A DNA stretch of 64,000 nt from Ignavibacteria bacterium (GCA_016704345.1 JADJAH010000011.1:248001-312000), one strand, 5' to 3'. Shown: positions 8,689 to 17,346, numbered from the stretch's first letter. Program-made: numbers and translations. The notes: generated by a model from the letters alone, not told the origin.

Positions 8689-10683
8689 TCACCATTCACA
8701 TCTCCAGCATTTGAAACTGAAATTCCAAAACCGTCCCACAGGTTGACCTGTCATAATTACATCTGCAACTATGTTTATTGAAGAGCCTCCGTAAAATATA
8801 TATGCTCTTCCGGTATTTGTTGCATAACTCGGAGCTCCTGCAATCACGTCAGAATATCCGTCACCGTTTACATCCCCCGCTGATGAAACGGAAGATCCAA
8901 AAGAACTTACTGACTCACCTGTAAGAATTCCGTCAGCGATATTATTCATCGCAACACCACCCAAATAAATGTATGCTCTCCCGGTAGCAGCGGAATAACC
9001 CGAAGCTCCAACAATCACATCAGAATATCCGTCACCGTTTACATCGCCTGCTGTAGATACTGAACCACCAAAAAAATTGCCTGTCCCTTCACCGGTCATT
9101 GTCACATCGGGAATATTGTTTAATATTTCTCCTCCGAAATAAATGTAAGCTCTGCCGGTATTTGAAGAATATCTGGCTGCTCCCACAATTACATCAGAAT
9201 ATCCGTCACCATTTACATCACCTGCTGTTGAGACCGATCTTCCAAATTCATTATTTGTAGATTCACCTGTCATTGTAATTTCCGGTATAATATGACCTTT
9301 CATAAAATAATCAAACAAATATGCTCTGCCGGTATTAGTTCCATAACCAAAGGCTCCTGCAATCACATCAGAAAATCCGTCTCCATTGACATCGCCGGCA
9401 TCCGATACCGAATATCCAAATTGATTACCGGTTGATTCTCCTGTAATTGATGCATCAGGAGAATTGTCCATAGAAAGTCCGCCAAAGTAAACATATACTT
9501 TGCCGGTAAATGTGGAAAATACATTTGCGCCGATTATTACATCTGAATAACCGTCACAATTTACATCTCCTGCTGCGGAGACTGATTGTCCAAGCTGAAT
9601 ACCTGAAGCTTCACCTGTCATAGTTACGTCTGCCGTATTATTCATTGAGGCGCCGCCGAAATAAATATAAGCTCTTCCCGTTGATGAATTGTAACCAAAG
9701 GCTCCGGCAATCACATCAGAATATCCGTCACCGTTCACATCGCCTGCTCCTGATACTGAATTTCCGAAATTACTGAATGCAGTTTCACCGGTCATAGTTA
9801 CATCAACGATATTATTCATTGACGCTCCGCCGTAATAAATATATGCTCTACCTGTAGATGAAGAATAATCATATGCCCCGGCAATTACATCTGAATACCC
9901 GTCTCCGTTTACATCACCGGCATCAGAGACAGAATATCCGAACTTAATATTTGCAGCTTCACCGGTTATAGTCACGTCAGCTGTATTATTCATAGACACG
10001 CCTCCTAAGAAAATGTATGCTCTGCCGGTACTTGAATTGAAGCCATTAGCCCCCACAAACACATCAGAAAATCCGTCACTGTTTACGTCGCCTGCTGATG
10101 AGACCGAAATTCCGAATAAATTAAATGTGGTTTCACCTGTCATTGTTACATCAGCGGTATTATTCATTGGTGCACCGCCGAAATATATATATGCCCTTCC
10201 TGTGGATGAAGTGTATCCGTAAGCCCCTACTATCACATCGGAGTATCCGTCACCGTTTACGTCGCCTGCTGCCGAGACTGATCTTCCGAAATAATTATTT
10301 GTCGCACTTCCGGTCAGTATTACATTTGCAACTGTACCCATGTTCAATCCTCCGTAATAGATGTAAGCCCGGCCTGTATTTGTTGAGTAGTTCGAAGCTC
10401 CGATAATAATATCATCATAGCCGTCTCCGTTCACGTCTCCGGCATTACTTACGGATACTCCGAAATTCTCTCCTGCATTTAATCCGCTAAAGATCTTTCT
10501 CTGGAAAGCATCGCCTTCCGGGTCTTCAGGTATTTGCGGGGACTTTGCAATGTTATTATCATTAATTATTTTATTTCCGTTTTCATCCCGCAGAGTATTT
10601 AGCCAGTCGTCAGTTACTCCTTCCGGCAAAGAATCGGATTTTGCCTGTTTTACTTGCGCATCTTCATGCGGAAAGGAACTCAT
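8689..10683 (-). CDS. FG-GAP repeat protein, N-terminal segment (frameshifted)
   Basis: 664 aa with ten FG-GAP blades of about 62 residues (each with MNNxADVTMTGE and GDVNGDGYSD cores); these should form Ca-binding beta-propeller blades of a cell-surface protein. It ends out of frame (FWNFSFKCWRCEW) where the next blade should be. The start is also displaced: the minus strand from ATG at 10777 encodes a signal peptide (MKIRTKLYVITGMILMFNS, then VTFA) in a different frame, which crosses into this one at about 10705-10720. With the segment at 6931 this gene has three frame breaks. The divergent neighbour at 10942 is the helical-family paralogue. Confidence 0.8.
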   Translation of the reverse strand: MSSFPHEDAQVKQAKSDSLPEGVTDDWLNTLRDENGNKIINDNNIAKSPQIPEDPEGDAFQRKIFSGLNAGENFGVSVSNAGDVNGDGYDDIIIGASNYSTNTGRAYIYYGGLNMGTVANVILTGSATNNYFGRSVSAAGDVNGDGYSDVIVGAYGYTSSTGRAYIYFGGAPMNNTADVTMTGETTFNLFGISVSSAGDVNSDGFSDVFVGANGFNSSTGRAYIFLGGVSMNNTADVTITGEAANIKFGYSVSDAGDVNGDGYSDVIAGAYDYSSSTGRAYIYYGGASMNNIVDVTMTGETAFSNFGNSVSGAGDVNGDGYSDVIAGAFGYNSSTGRAYIYFGGASMNNTADVTMTGEASGIQLGQSVSAAGDVNCDGYSDVIIGANVFSTFTGKVYVYFGGLSMDNSPDASITGESTGNQFGYSVSDAGDVNGDGFSDVIAGAFGYGTNTGRAYLFDYFMKGHIIPEITMTGESTNNEFGRSVSTAGDVNGDGYSDVIVGAARYSSNTGRAYIYFGGEILNNIPDVTMTGEGTGNFFGGSVSTAGDVNGDGYSDVIVGASGYSAATGRAYIYLGGVAMNNIADGILTGESVSSFGSSVSSAGDVNGDGYSDVIAGAPSYATNTGRAYIFYGGSSINIVADVIMTGQPVGRFWNFSFKCWRCEW

Positions 10684-10777
10684 TTCTGTTTTGTCTTTTA
10701 AGAAGATCAGCGAAAGTAACGGAATTGAACATTAAGATCATTCCGGTAATCACATAAAGTTTGGTTCGAATTTTCAT
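10684..10777 (-). pseudogene. Signal-peptide start of the second FG-GAP gene, out of frame
   Basis: ATG at 10777 followed by a typical Sec signal peptide ending VTFA, then DLLKRQNRNEF and a TGA at about 10671. Shifting one frame at the lysine-rich stretch joins it to the FG-GAP segment (LKDKTEMSSFPHE...). I read it as the genuine 5' end of the gene. Confidence 0.65.
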
Positions 10778-10941
10778 GACAAATGGTTTGGGTTAGTTAA
10801 TTCAACTATTTTGTTCTGATTTCACTCAGGTGTTATTAAAATCTTCAACAAAATATATTGAGTGCATTATTTCTCCAAAGAATTTTTTTTGAAATAGCAT
10901 CCTGACTTTCACATCTCTCTATTTGTTCATAATTTAAAAAC

Positions 10942-12297
10942 ATGTTAAGATACAGCGTTATACAAATCCTCAGATCATTTTCGGGTAAGGAATTGAGACT
11001 GTTTGATAAATTCATACAGAATCCCTTTCATAACAAAAATTTAAAGGTCATTGAGTTTTTTGAATTACTCCAAAAATATCATCCTGACTTTTCGTCTGAA
11101 CATCTGTCAAAGGAATCACTTTTCAGATCTATGATGGGAAGTGCTGTTTACAAAGAGTCTTACATTCGAAATCTATTTTCGGATCTGAATGTCCTTGCGG
11201 AGAAATTCATTAAAGTAAATCTGACCGAAAACAATCCTGCGTTTGAAAAGCTGTTCATAGAAGAATTGAAGAACAGGGATCTGACTGAAATTACGGAGAA
11301 AAAGATCAGAGCTTTTGAAAGGAAAATTAAAACCATCAAAGTTAAAGAGCACAGTTATTACGAAGACATTAACTTCATTTATGAAATAAAGAGTTTTCTG
11401 ATAGTTGACAAATCATTGACTGATAATTTCAGGGATATGCAGCTAAAGAATACGATAAAGTTGTTCCTTATTTCAGTTCTTGAGAATGTATTTTATATGA
11501 TTGTTGAAGAGCAGCGGGTTAATGTAAAGCACAGATATGATTTCTTAAAACACACTTTGAAGTATATGCAGACTCATCAGTCAGAATTTGAAGATTCACC
11601 ATTGCTGATGATCTACTATCACTTAAGTATTTGTTTTCTGTCAGAGAAATCAGAATATAATGATGAGCATCTTAAGATTGCCGAGAAGTATTTTCGGAAA
11701 CATTTTTCTGCACTTACAAAAATTGACAAGAAAAATATCTATTCAGTTATGCAGGTTTACTATATAAATAAAATTTCCAAAGGAGATAATTCCCGCAATA
11801 AGGATTTTTTGAAATTTATGCTTGAGATGCTGAAGTTTAATGTTTTGTCGCATAAAGAAAGTGACTTCATTAATTTAAATCTTTATAGAAATATTCTGAT
11901 ACTCTGCACAATGGAAAAGGAAACAAATATTCTGAAGAATTTTATTTCAAAGTATATCCGATTCGTAGATGAACAAAGCCGTGAATCGGTACTTGCATAT
12001 TCTAATTCACAGCTGAATTTTTTGCAGGGTAATTATCAAAAAGCTTTAGATCTGTGCAATCATATTAACCTGAATCATCTGCTTGACTCAACAAACGACA
12101 ATCTCTATTTCAAGAATGATATTAAAACCCTGACTCTTAGAAGCCTTTATGAACTGAATGCTTTGGAAAACGCAATATCCTTATATCGATTCATACAAGC
12201 ATTTTCTCAGGAATTCAAAACTGATGAAGGAAGAGATGAGAAACAACTATTTATTGTTCGTAAACTCTGTAAGCGAGTTAATAAGACTCAGGAATAA
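10942..12297 (+). CDS. Helical cytoplasmic protein, paralogue of 5220-6707 (3' frameshift)
   Basis: 451 aa, all-helical, no signal peptide; N-terminus (ILRSFSGKELRLFDKFIQNPF, FHNKN) aligns with the protein at 5220. The family-like C-terminus is displaced: after QEFKTDEG the frame is lost and the expected end (NYLLFVNSVSELIRLRNKFDEYAF...LNEFEK) is in the +1 frame to 12400. Neighbours repeat the first copy: FG-GAP gene divergent on the left, desaturase convergent on the right. Function unknown; the duplicated context suggests a role tied to the FG-GAP protein. Confidence 0.7.
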   Translation: MLRYSVIQILRSFSGKELRLFDKFIQNPFHNKNLKVIEFFELLQKYHPDFSSEHLSKESLFRSMMGSAVYKESYIRNLFSDLNVLAEKFIKVNLTENNPAFEKLFIEELKNRDLTEITEKKIRAFERKIKTIKVKEHSYYEDINFIYEIKSFLIVDKSLTDNFRDMQLKNTIKLFLISVLENVFYMIVEEQRVNVKHRYDFLKHTLKYMQTHQSEFEDSPLLMIYYHLSICFLSEKSEYNDEHLKIAEKYFRKHFSALTKIDKKNIYSVMQVYYINKISKGDNSRNKDFLKFMLEMLKFNVLSHKESDFINLNLYRNILILCTMEKETNILKNFISKYIRFVDEQSRESVLAYSNSQLNFLQGNYQKALDLCNHINLNHLLDSTNDNLYFKNDIKTLTLRSLYELNALENAISLYRFIQAFSQEFKTDEGRDEKQLFIVRKLCKRVNKTQE

Positions 12298-12400
12298 GTT
12301 TGATGAGTATGCGTTTGCAAAACTCAAAACCAGAATGAGCGCTTCCAAATTTTCGAATGTTCACTGGATACTGGAAAAGCTGAATGAGTTTGAAAAGTAA
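12158..12400 (+). pseudogene. Out-of-frame C-terminus of the helical protein
   Basis: From about 12245 this frame encodes the missing last ~50 residues of the helical protein at 10942 (LLFVNSVSELIRLRNKFDEY...ILEKLNEFEK). The part before 12245 is only the alternate reading of the main gene. A single indel would restore one ORF of about 485 codons, the size of the paralogue at 5220. Confidence 0.6.
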
Positions 12401-12505
12401 TTTTAGAGCGGCAGACTTTCTTGTCACGGCAGTGTCTCTTGGCGACTTTCATTGGAGGCTGATTAAACTGAAACAGATAAAGCTATTATGACCATTTACA
12501 AATGA

Positions 12506-12547
12506 CAAGTTACAAGCTACAGCTGGAAAATTGTAACTTGTAACTTG
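12506..12547. terminator. Hairpin of inverted AAGTTAC-type heptamers between convergent genes
   Basis: CAAGTTACAAGCTAC (12506-12520) and GTAACTTGTAACTTG (12533-12547) pair over 15 bp with one mismatch, 12-nt loop. It sits between the ends of the helical gene (plus) and the desaturase (minus). Same design as the hairpin at 6730: two heptamers on each arm. A transcription-end role is inferred from position. Confidence 0.45.
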
Positions 12548-12560
12548 AAACTGCAAAGAT

Positions 12561-12821
12561 CTATTTCGCTGTCTGAAGCGAATCATATTTCCCCAGCATC
12601 TTCAGCATTCTTCCGTGATCTGCAATTGCAGAGGTGAAGCTCTTATAAGTGTTGTACGGAATGCCGAACTCTGAGGCTGTCTTTGATACTATCTTTGAGA
12701 TTTCTCTGTAATGAATATGACAAATGTTGGCGAAGAGATGATGCTCTATCTGATAATTCAATCCGCCTATAAACCATGACAGCGACTTGTTTGTAGGTGA
12801 AAAGTTTGCTGTAGTGACCAT
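12561..12821 (-). CDS. Fatty-acid desaturase, C-terminal segment (frameshifted)
   Basis: 86 aa carrying the third histidine box QIEHHLF, where Q in place of the first H is characteristic of front-end (delta-5/6-type) desaturases, and the terminal GKYDSLQTAK. It continues the protein at 12767-13660 after a one-base indel near 12822-12830 (NNWAV joins HQMVTTANFSPT). The stop (TAG at 12561) lies within sequence duplicated at 6863. Confidence 0.8.
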   Translation of the reverse strand: MVTTANFSPTNKSLSWFIGGLNYQIEHHLFANICHIHYREISKIVSKTASEFGIPYNTYKSFTSAIADHGRMLKMLGKYDSLQTAK

Positions 12822-13660
12822 CTGATGACCGCCCAGTTGTTCTGAATAATTCCCTTTTCATCCGCCCGGTGAAATTCTGTTGAGGGCATAACGTGCGCCG
12901 ACTGGAATACAAGGCTCAATATCAAGCCATTGACCATGTGCATCAATATAAAGGAGACAACTATCAACCACGGTGAAACCGGGACCAACAATAGCGGAAG
13001 CACAAGAATGTACAGGTAGTAGAATATTTTCCACGCAAGTACTTTAAAAATTTCGAGAGTGAAAGAATTCTTTACAAGTCCCATTTTTCTGAATCTTGCC
13101 ATCTGCGCAAAGTCTTTTATCGTGATCCTGTTCAGCGTCATGAATCCGTAAAGAAACCATGCATAGAAATGCTGAAATCTGTGCAGCGACTTCCTCTCCT
13201 GAAGCGGAGAAAATCTCATCAATCCCCCGGTGTCAATATCTTCGTCCGCGCCTTCCACATTTGTATAGGAATGATGAAGTACATTGTGCTGAAGCTTCCA
13301 TGTTGTGGCATTGCACCCGACTATATTCATCGTATATCCCATAGCCTTATTGACAAGTTTGTTCTTCGAGTAAGCTCCGTGATTTGCATCATGCATGACG
13401 CTTAAACCGATCCCTGCCATCCCCACTCCCATGATCATCCACAGAAGAACAACGCCGAATGGATTGGTAACGGCGCCGCTTAGCATGATGAAATAGGGGA
13501 TTAGATATAATGCTATCATGAATGCAGACTTTAAGTACATTACATGATTGCCTGATTTGGAAATGTTGTTTGTTTCGAAGTAATCGTTGACTCTTTGTTT
13601 CAGTGTTTCGTAGAAATCTTTGTCAAAGTCTTTCGAGAATTTCAGCCTCTTTTGCTCCAT
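12767..13660 (-). CDS. Fatty-acid desaturase (linoleoyl-CoA / acyl-lipid type), N-terminal segment
   Basis: 297 aa of a membrane-bound di-iron desaturase. It has several hydrophobic helices and the histidine boxes HDANHGAYS (HxxxH) and HNVLHHSY (HxxHH); the third box is in the frameshifted segment downstream. The enzyme would introduce a cis double bond into an acyl chain using O2 and reduced ferredoxin or cytochrome b5; no cytochrome b5 domain is present. The last residues here (IRWSLQQTFHLQ) are out-of-frame readings after the indel. Joined length is about 365 aa, normal for the family. An O2-requiring enzyme suggests at least transient oxygen exposure. It belongs to the second copy of the duplicated module; its twin survives only as a scar at 6863. 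Confidence 0.85.
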   Translation of the reverse strand: MEQKRLKFSKDFDKDFYETLKQRVNDYFETNNISKSGNHVMYLKSAFMIALYLIPYFIMLSGAVTNPFGVVLLWMIMGVGMAGIGLSVMHDANHGAYSKNKLVNKAMGYTMNIVGCNATTWKLQHNVLHHSYTNVEGADEDIDTGGLMRFSPLQERKSLHRFQHFYAWFLYGFMTLNRITIKDFAQMARFRKMGLVKNSFTLEIFKVLAWKIFYYLYILVLPLLLVPVSPWLIVVSFILMHMVNGLILSLVFQSAHVMPSTEFHRADEKGIIQNNWAVIRWSLQQTFHLQTSRCHGL

Positions 13661-13922
13661 CGGCAGGTATAGATTTATAATAACAATTACAAACTCAGTT
13701 AAACATCTTCTGTAAAACGAGTATTCTTTTGCTTAAGTCAAGTAGTTTAACAGAAGGATTTGTATACATAAAGATAAACAAATCGAACCAAAAAAGTTAG
13801 ACTAGTATCAATGGCGCCCATTAGTTTTCTTATAGGTCTAAATATTGGTCAGTGCATAATTTTAACACTGATTCGGTTCGACAAGTCAGCATTTTCTACT
13901 CTGAAAGCTATTTTGCTGAGGC

Positions 13923-14312
13923 TCAGATCTTATCAATAACTGCCTGAAGCTTTGACCTTACTTCTCCCGCAATATCGTTTAGGTTTTCATTTTCGACAGA
14001 ACTCATTGATGCAAGGGGATCAACTGCAGATACTTCAATTTCATCCGTACCTGTTTCCTGAACGATAACGTTGCATGGAAGAAACACGCCAATATGCGGT
14101 TCAGCCTGTATAGCCTTATGAGCAAAGTGCGGATTGCATGCTCCAAGTATTTTGTATTTTCTGAAATCAACATCGATCTTCTTTTTCAACGTCTCCTTTA
14201 CATCGATCTCTGTAAGAACACCAAAACCTTCACTCTTGAGCTCGTCGGTTACTTTCTGAACTGTATCTTCGAAACTCATGCCGGAAATCTTCTTCGTGAA
14301 ATGATATTTCAT
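13923..14312 (-). CDS. DUF302 domain protein
   Basis: 129 aa, no signal peptide. The whole protein fits the DUF302 fold: KISGMSFEDTVQKVTDELKSEGFGVLTEIDV, GACNPHFAHKAI and GVFLPCNVIVQET are the typical blocks. The cysteines in GACNP and LPCNV are conserved in many family members. Function is not known, although DUF302 genes often sit near sulfur or redox functions. Upstream of it lies only repeat DNA, so it is probably monocistronic. Gene intact, start at ATG 14312. Confidence 0.85.
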   Translation of the reverse strand: MKYHFTKKISGMSFEDTVQKVTDELKSEGFGVLTEIDVKETLKKKIDVDFRKYKILGACNPHFAHKAIQAEPHIGVFLPCNVIVQETGTDEIEVSAVDPLASMSSVENENLNDIAGEVRSKLQAVIDKI

Positions 14313-14381
14313 CTTTAAATTTTTTTATTCGAACAAAAATAGCCTAGTTGTAATCTTTGTTCTATGCAAAAATTTGTTTGT

Positions 14382-14445
14382 GAAAGTTGAAAGTTGAAAG
14401 TTGAAAGTTGAAAGTTGAAAATGGAAAGTGGAAAATGGAGAGTGG
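14382..14445. repeat. 7-bp tandem repeat array (GAAAGTT/GAAAATG)
   Basis: Nine heptamers, GAAAGTT passing into GAAAATG and GAAAGTG. This array is upstream of the DUF302 start and not behind any plus-strand gene, one of two exceptions to the rule that these arrays follow stop codons. Confidence 0.85.
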
Positions 14446-14475
14446 CTGCCTGCAGTGGGCTAATCTTGTACACTC

Positions 14476-14560
14476 TATAGAGGGCCTGCCTGCCCACTTG
14501 CCGTTGAAGTGTGAAATGCATTCCGGCAGGCAGGCGGGCCTGGCGCAGACAGGGAGATTG
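14476..14560. repeat. GC-rich palindromic repeat, copy 1
   Basis: A GC-rich block with GCCTGCC/GGCAGGC inverted motifs and the segment TGCATTCCGGCAGGCAGGCG followed by GGCCTGGCGCAGAC. Related copies lie at 14826-14960 (direct) and 15605-15745 (inverted). Its base composition differs sharply from the AT-rich surroundings. It resembles REP-type elements, but no transposase is nearby. Confidence 0.6.
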
Positions 14561-14585
14561 GGAACGAGCATCATAGTTTAGTCAT

Positions 14586-14764
14586 AAACCGCGAAGCGGT
14601 GGCATGATTATAGCTTGGTGAATAGTTTATTTACAAACCGCGAAGCGGTGACATGATTATAGCTTGGTGAATAGTTTATTTACAAACCGCGAAGCGGTGG
14701 CATGATTATAGCTTGGTGAATAGTTTATTTATAAACCGCGAAGCGGTGACATGATTATATGGCT
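14586..14764. repeat. 49-bp tandem repeat, palindrome-centred, about 3.5 copies
   Basis: The palindrome ACCGCGAAGCGGT starts at 14588, 14637, 14686 and 14735, an exact 49-bp period; the units differ at few positions (GGCATGATT or GACATGATT after it). Each unit could form a small hairpin (CCGC-GAA-GCGG). No spacer diversity, so not a CRISPR; no coding frame runs through it. REP-like in character. Confidence 0.85.
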
Positions 14765-14825
14765 CAATATAACGCTCCCAAACTGCCGGCCTGCCAGCAG
14801 AGAGGAGAAGATATTCATTTTATGC

Positions 14826-14960
14826 AGGCCTGCCTGCCCGCAGTAAACTAATCTTGTATACTCTCTGCAGGCGGGCCTGCCCACTAGCCATTGAAGTGCG
14901 AATTGCATTCCGGCAGTCAGGCGGGCCTAGCGCAGACAGTAGGCTTGGGATCGAGAGGGA
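14826..14960. repeat. GC-rich palindromic repeat, copy 2
   Basis: Contains GGCCTGCCTGCCCGC, CAGGCGGGCCTGCCCAC and CATTCCGGCAGTCAGGCGGG, related to copy 1 at 14476, and ends in CTTGGGATCGAGAGGGAAA, a phrase repeated at 15721-15740. It marks the left edge of the 21-bp minisatellite. Confidence 0.55.
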
Positions 14961-14984
14961 AAATCTCAAAAAACCGAGTTGCAA

Positions 14985-15590
14985 ATTGCTCCGTACCCGT
15001 TGCAAACTCCTCCGTGCTTGTTGCAAACTCGTCCGTACCCGTTGCAGACTCTTCCGTTTCCGTTTACGGTTCCGCCGTCCCTTTTACGCTTCTTCCGTTA
15101 CCGTTAACGCCTCCTCTGTTCCTGTTAACGCCTCTTCCGTTCCCTTGTCCGCGTCTTGCGTTCCCGTTAACGGTTCCGCCGTCCCTTGTACGCTTCTTCC
15201 GTTGACGTTAACGCCTCCTCTGTTCCTGTTAACGCCTCTTCCGTTCCCTTGTACGCCTCTTCCATTCCCGTTGACGGTTCCGCCGTCCCTTGTACGCCTC
15301 TTCCATTCCCGTTGACGCTTCCTCCGTTCCCGTTTGCGCCTCTACCGTAACCATTGACGCTTCCTCCGTTCCTGTTTACACCTCTTCCGTTCATGTTGCA
15401 AACTGCTCCGTTAACGTGACAAACTCTTCGGAAACCGTGACATATGCTTTCGTTACTTATACAATCTCTTCCGTGAACTTTGCAAACATTTTCGAGAATG
15501 GCACAATCACTTCCGAAGATGTGACAGATTCTTCCGTCACCGTTACAAACTCTTCCGTTGCTGTTGCAAACTCTTCCGTTGGCTATGACC
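14985..15590. repeat. 21-bp minisatellite (about 28 units)
   Basis: Degenerate 21-bp units of the form GTTGCAAACTCTTCCGTnCC run for about 600 bp, with GC-richer variants (GTTAACGCCTCTTCCGTTCC) in the middle. Because 21 is a multiple of three, several frames stay open: plus frames read VANSSVP- and ASSVPV-like heptapeptides, the minus strand TEEALTG-like ones. Each is broken by stops or register slips, and there is no start with a plausible ribosome site, so I do not call a gene. An eroded repeat-protein gene remains possible. Confidence 0.7.
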
Positions 15591-15604
15591 TTCTTCTACT
15601 GGTT

Positions 15605-15745
15605 ACAAAGCCCCCAGTCTGCGCCAGGCAGGCCCGCCTGCAAGAATGCATTCCACGTTTCAATAGCAAGTGGGCGGACAGGCAGCTTTGTGACCTGGAT
15701 TATGGCGATCCCAAGCAAGGGCTTGGGATCGAGAGGGAAATAGTT
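15605..15745. repeat. GC-rich palindromic repeat, inverted copy 3
   Basis: GTCTGCGCCAGGCAGGCCCG and TGCAAGAATGCATTCC are the reverse complement of the core of copies 1 and 2; CTTGGGATCGAGAGGGAAA follows at 15721. With copy 2 it brackets the 21-bp minisatellite in inverted orientation. Confidence 0.55.
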
Positions 15746-15749
15746 CTCG

Positions 15750-16106
15750 GACAGATTTGGAAGTCCTGACACCATAATATAAAATGAATCCTCCGCCAAT
15801 TTACTGAATGTGTATTTTTTTACCAACAGGTGAGGCAAGATTCCACACACTCCTTTCGGAAGCTTAATTATTGAACAGGAATGCATGATTCAATAAGGCA
15901 TGGTAATTGCGCATATTTAATATGAATGTGTAGGATGAAACGGAATTTTATGAATTAATGGAGTAACAAGCGGGATTAATTTCCAGATCCTTCTCCCTGA
16001 TATGTGGAGTGTTTTACCGTACATTCAAATATAGTATTCGTAGGAAGCGAAAATGATTTAGTTATATAAAAAGAAATCTTTAAATGAAAAGCATCAACCC
16101 ACAATT
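15750..16106. other. Intergenic region, no gene seen
   Basis: 357 bp before the Ycf48-like gene. It begins with half of a TTGTGGTGTC-type palindromic element (GGAAGTCCTGACACCA near 15758-15773). I see no convincing ORF and no clear promoter match. Confidence 0.5.
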
Positions 16107-16424
16107 ATGAAAAAAGTAATCTATCTCTTCATTCTTATCAGCATTATATCACATCAAGCAGATGCTCAGTGGATTGCTCAGAACTCCGGCACGAATGAAA
16201 ACCTCTACGATATTGAATTCCTTAACAACAGGATAGGCTGGGCGGTGGGTGATGCGGGAGTTGTAATTAAAACTACCAACGGCGGAGCTAACTGGATCAA
16301 TGTTCCGAATCCTTCCATACAGTATGGCGGTCTTATGTGGAGCATTCAGCCGGTTGACTCTGGAGGTTGTTTATGCAGTAGCCGGATACGATTTCATAAT
16401 GAAGACATCAGACGGGGGCAATAA
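16107..16424 (+). CDS. Ycf48/BNR-like secreted protein, N-terminal segment (frameshifted)
   Basis: From ATG 16107: a signal peptide (MKKVIYLFILISIISHQADA) and the first beta-propeller blade (GWAVGDAGVVIKTTNGGANW). After QPVDS the frame is lost at about 16355-16363 (CLCSSRIRFHNED is nonsense) and the protein continues in the +1 frame of the segment at 16300. No function can be given beyond being T9SS cargo with a Ycf48-type propeller. Confidence 0.75.
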   Translation: MKKVIYLFILISIISHQADAQWIAQNSGTNENLYDIEFLNNRIGWAVGDAGVVIKTTNGGANWINVPNPSIQYGGLMWSIQPVDSGGCLCSSRIRFHNEDIRRGQ

Positions 16425-17346
16425 CTGGTCTGTATTGAGCGGAAGACCCGGATCAATAACAGCATTTAAGAGTCTTTATTTTCTGAATCGTGACTCAGGT
16501 TGGTTTCTTGGTACAAACAAGGTATTCAGGACTTTCAACGGTGGCAATACCTTAGATTCATTCTATGCGCCGTGGTTTACAAATAATGATATTTACTTCA
16601 AAGACATAAATACCGGAGTTTTCTGCGGAACGGGCAGAGCATTCAAGTCAACAGACGGTGGTGAGAATTGGTTTGACACTAATGTGCCTGTCATTGCATA
16701 CCATGTATTTATGAAGCTCGGTCATTATGGAAATAATCTATGGGTAGCCGGAGGGGGTTCACCTGTTTTCAGGAGCAGTGATTTCGGAGACACCTGGGTT
16801 AACATAACTCCGGGAAGACAAATAGGCAGTTACGGACTTCATTTTGTAAATGATTCAACGGGATTTATCGGAAGAAGCAGACAGAATCTAATTAAAACAA
16901 CTGACGGCGGATTCAACTGGCAGGTACAGCAAACCGATACAACTCACAATAATCTCATAACATCCCTTTCTTTTGTGAATGACTCTGTCGGTTGGTATTG
17001 TGGAACAAGTGGCAAGATCTATAAAACCACTACAGGCGGTCAGTGGCTGACTAAAATCAGGCTCAATTCTGCTGAAGTACCTGATGCATTTGAATTACAA
17101 CAGAACTATCCGAATCCGTTTAACAACTCTACAGAAATCGGATTCTCAATAAAGAACCACGGACATTATCGGCTGGAAGTGTACGACCTGCTGGGGCAAT
17201 CCGCGGACATAATATTCGACAGGATAATTCAGCCCGGAGTTTACTCGGTCAGTTATGAAGCTTCAATTCTCAGTTCGGGAGTTTACTTCTACCGGCTGTA
17301 TTCCGATGGATTATACAAAGCAAGAAAATTTGTTATCCTCAAATGA
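16300..17346 (+). CDS. Ycf48/BNR-like propeller protein with T9SS sorting domain (main segment)
   Basis: The authentic part begins at about 16360 (VVYAVAGYDFIMKTSDGGNNW); residues before are an alternate reading of the upstream segment. Several blades follow, each with the Asp-box-like K(T/S)(T/S)(N/D)GGxxW motif, then the C-terminal T9SS type A domain (QNYPNPFNNSTEIGFSI ... SGVYFYRLY ... KFVILK). The protein should be exported by Sec, moved across the outer membrane by T9SS and anchored or released at the surface. Similarity is to Ycf48/HCF136-like propellers only in fold; a photosynthetic role is not implied. Joined length about 413 aa, like the intact relative at 20388 (409 aa). Confidence 0.8.
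   Translation: MFRILPYSMAVLCGAFSRLTLEVVYAVAGYDFIMKTSDGGNNWSVLSGRPGSITAFKSLYFLNRDSGWFLGTNKVFRTFNGGNTLDSFYAPWFTNNDIYFKDINTGVFCGTGRAFKSTDGGENWFDTNVPVIAYHVFMKLGHYGNNLWVAGGGSPVFRSSDFGDTWVNITPGRQIGSYGLHFVNDSTGFIGRSRQNLIKTTDGGFNWQVQQTDTTHNNLITSLSFVNDSVGWYCGTSGKIYKTTTGGQWLTKIRLNSAEVPDAFELQQNYPNPFNNSTEIGFSIKNHGHYRLEVYDLLGQSADIIFDRIIQPGVYSVSYEASILSSGVYFYRLYSDGLYKARKFVILK

Noticed and set aside
14586..14764. Possible CRISPR array
   Set aside because: The 49-bp units are contiguous and nearly identical; there are no variable spacers and no cas genes in the window.
14854..15769. Proline/serine/valine-rich ORFs in the 21-bp repeat as genes
   Set aside because: Several frames on both strands are open only because the period is a multiple of three; each is broken by stops or register slips and none has a convincing start.
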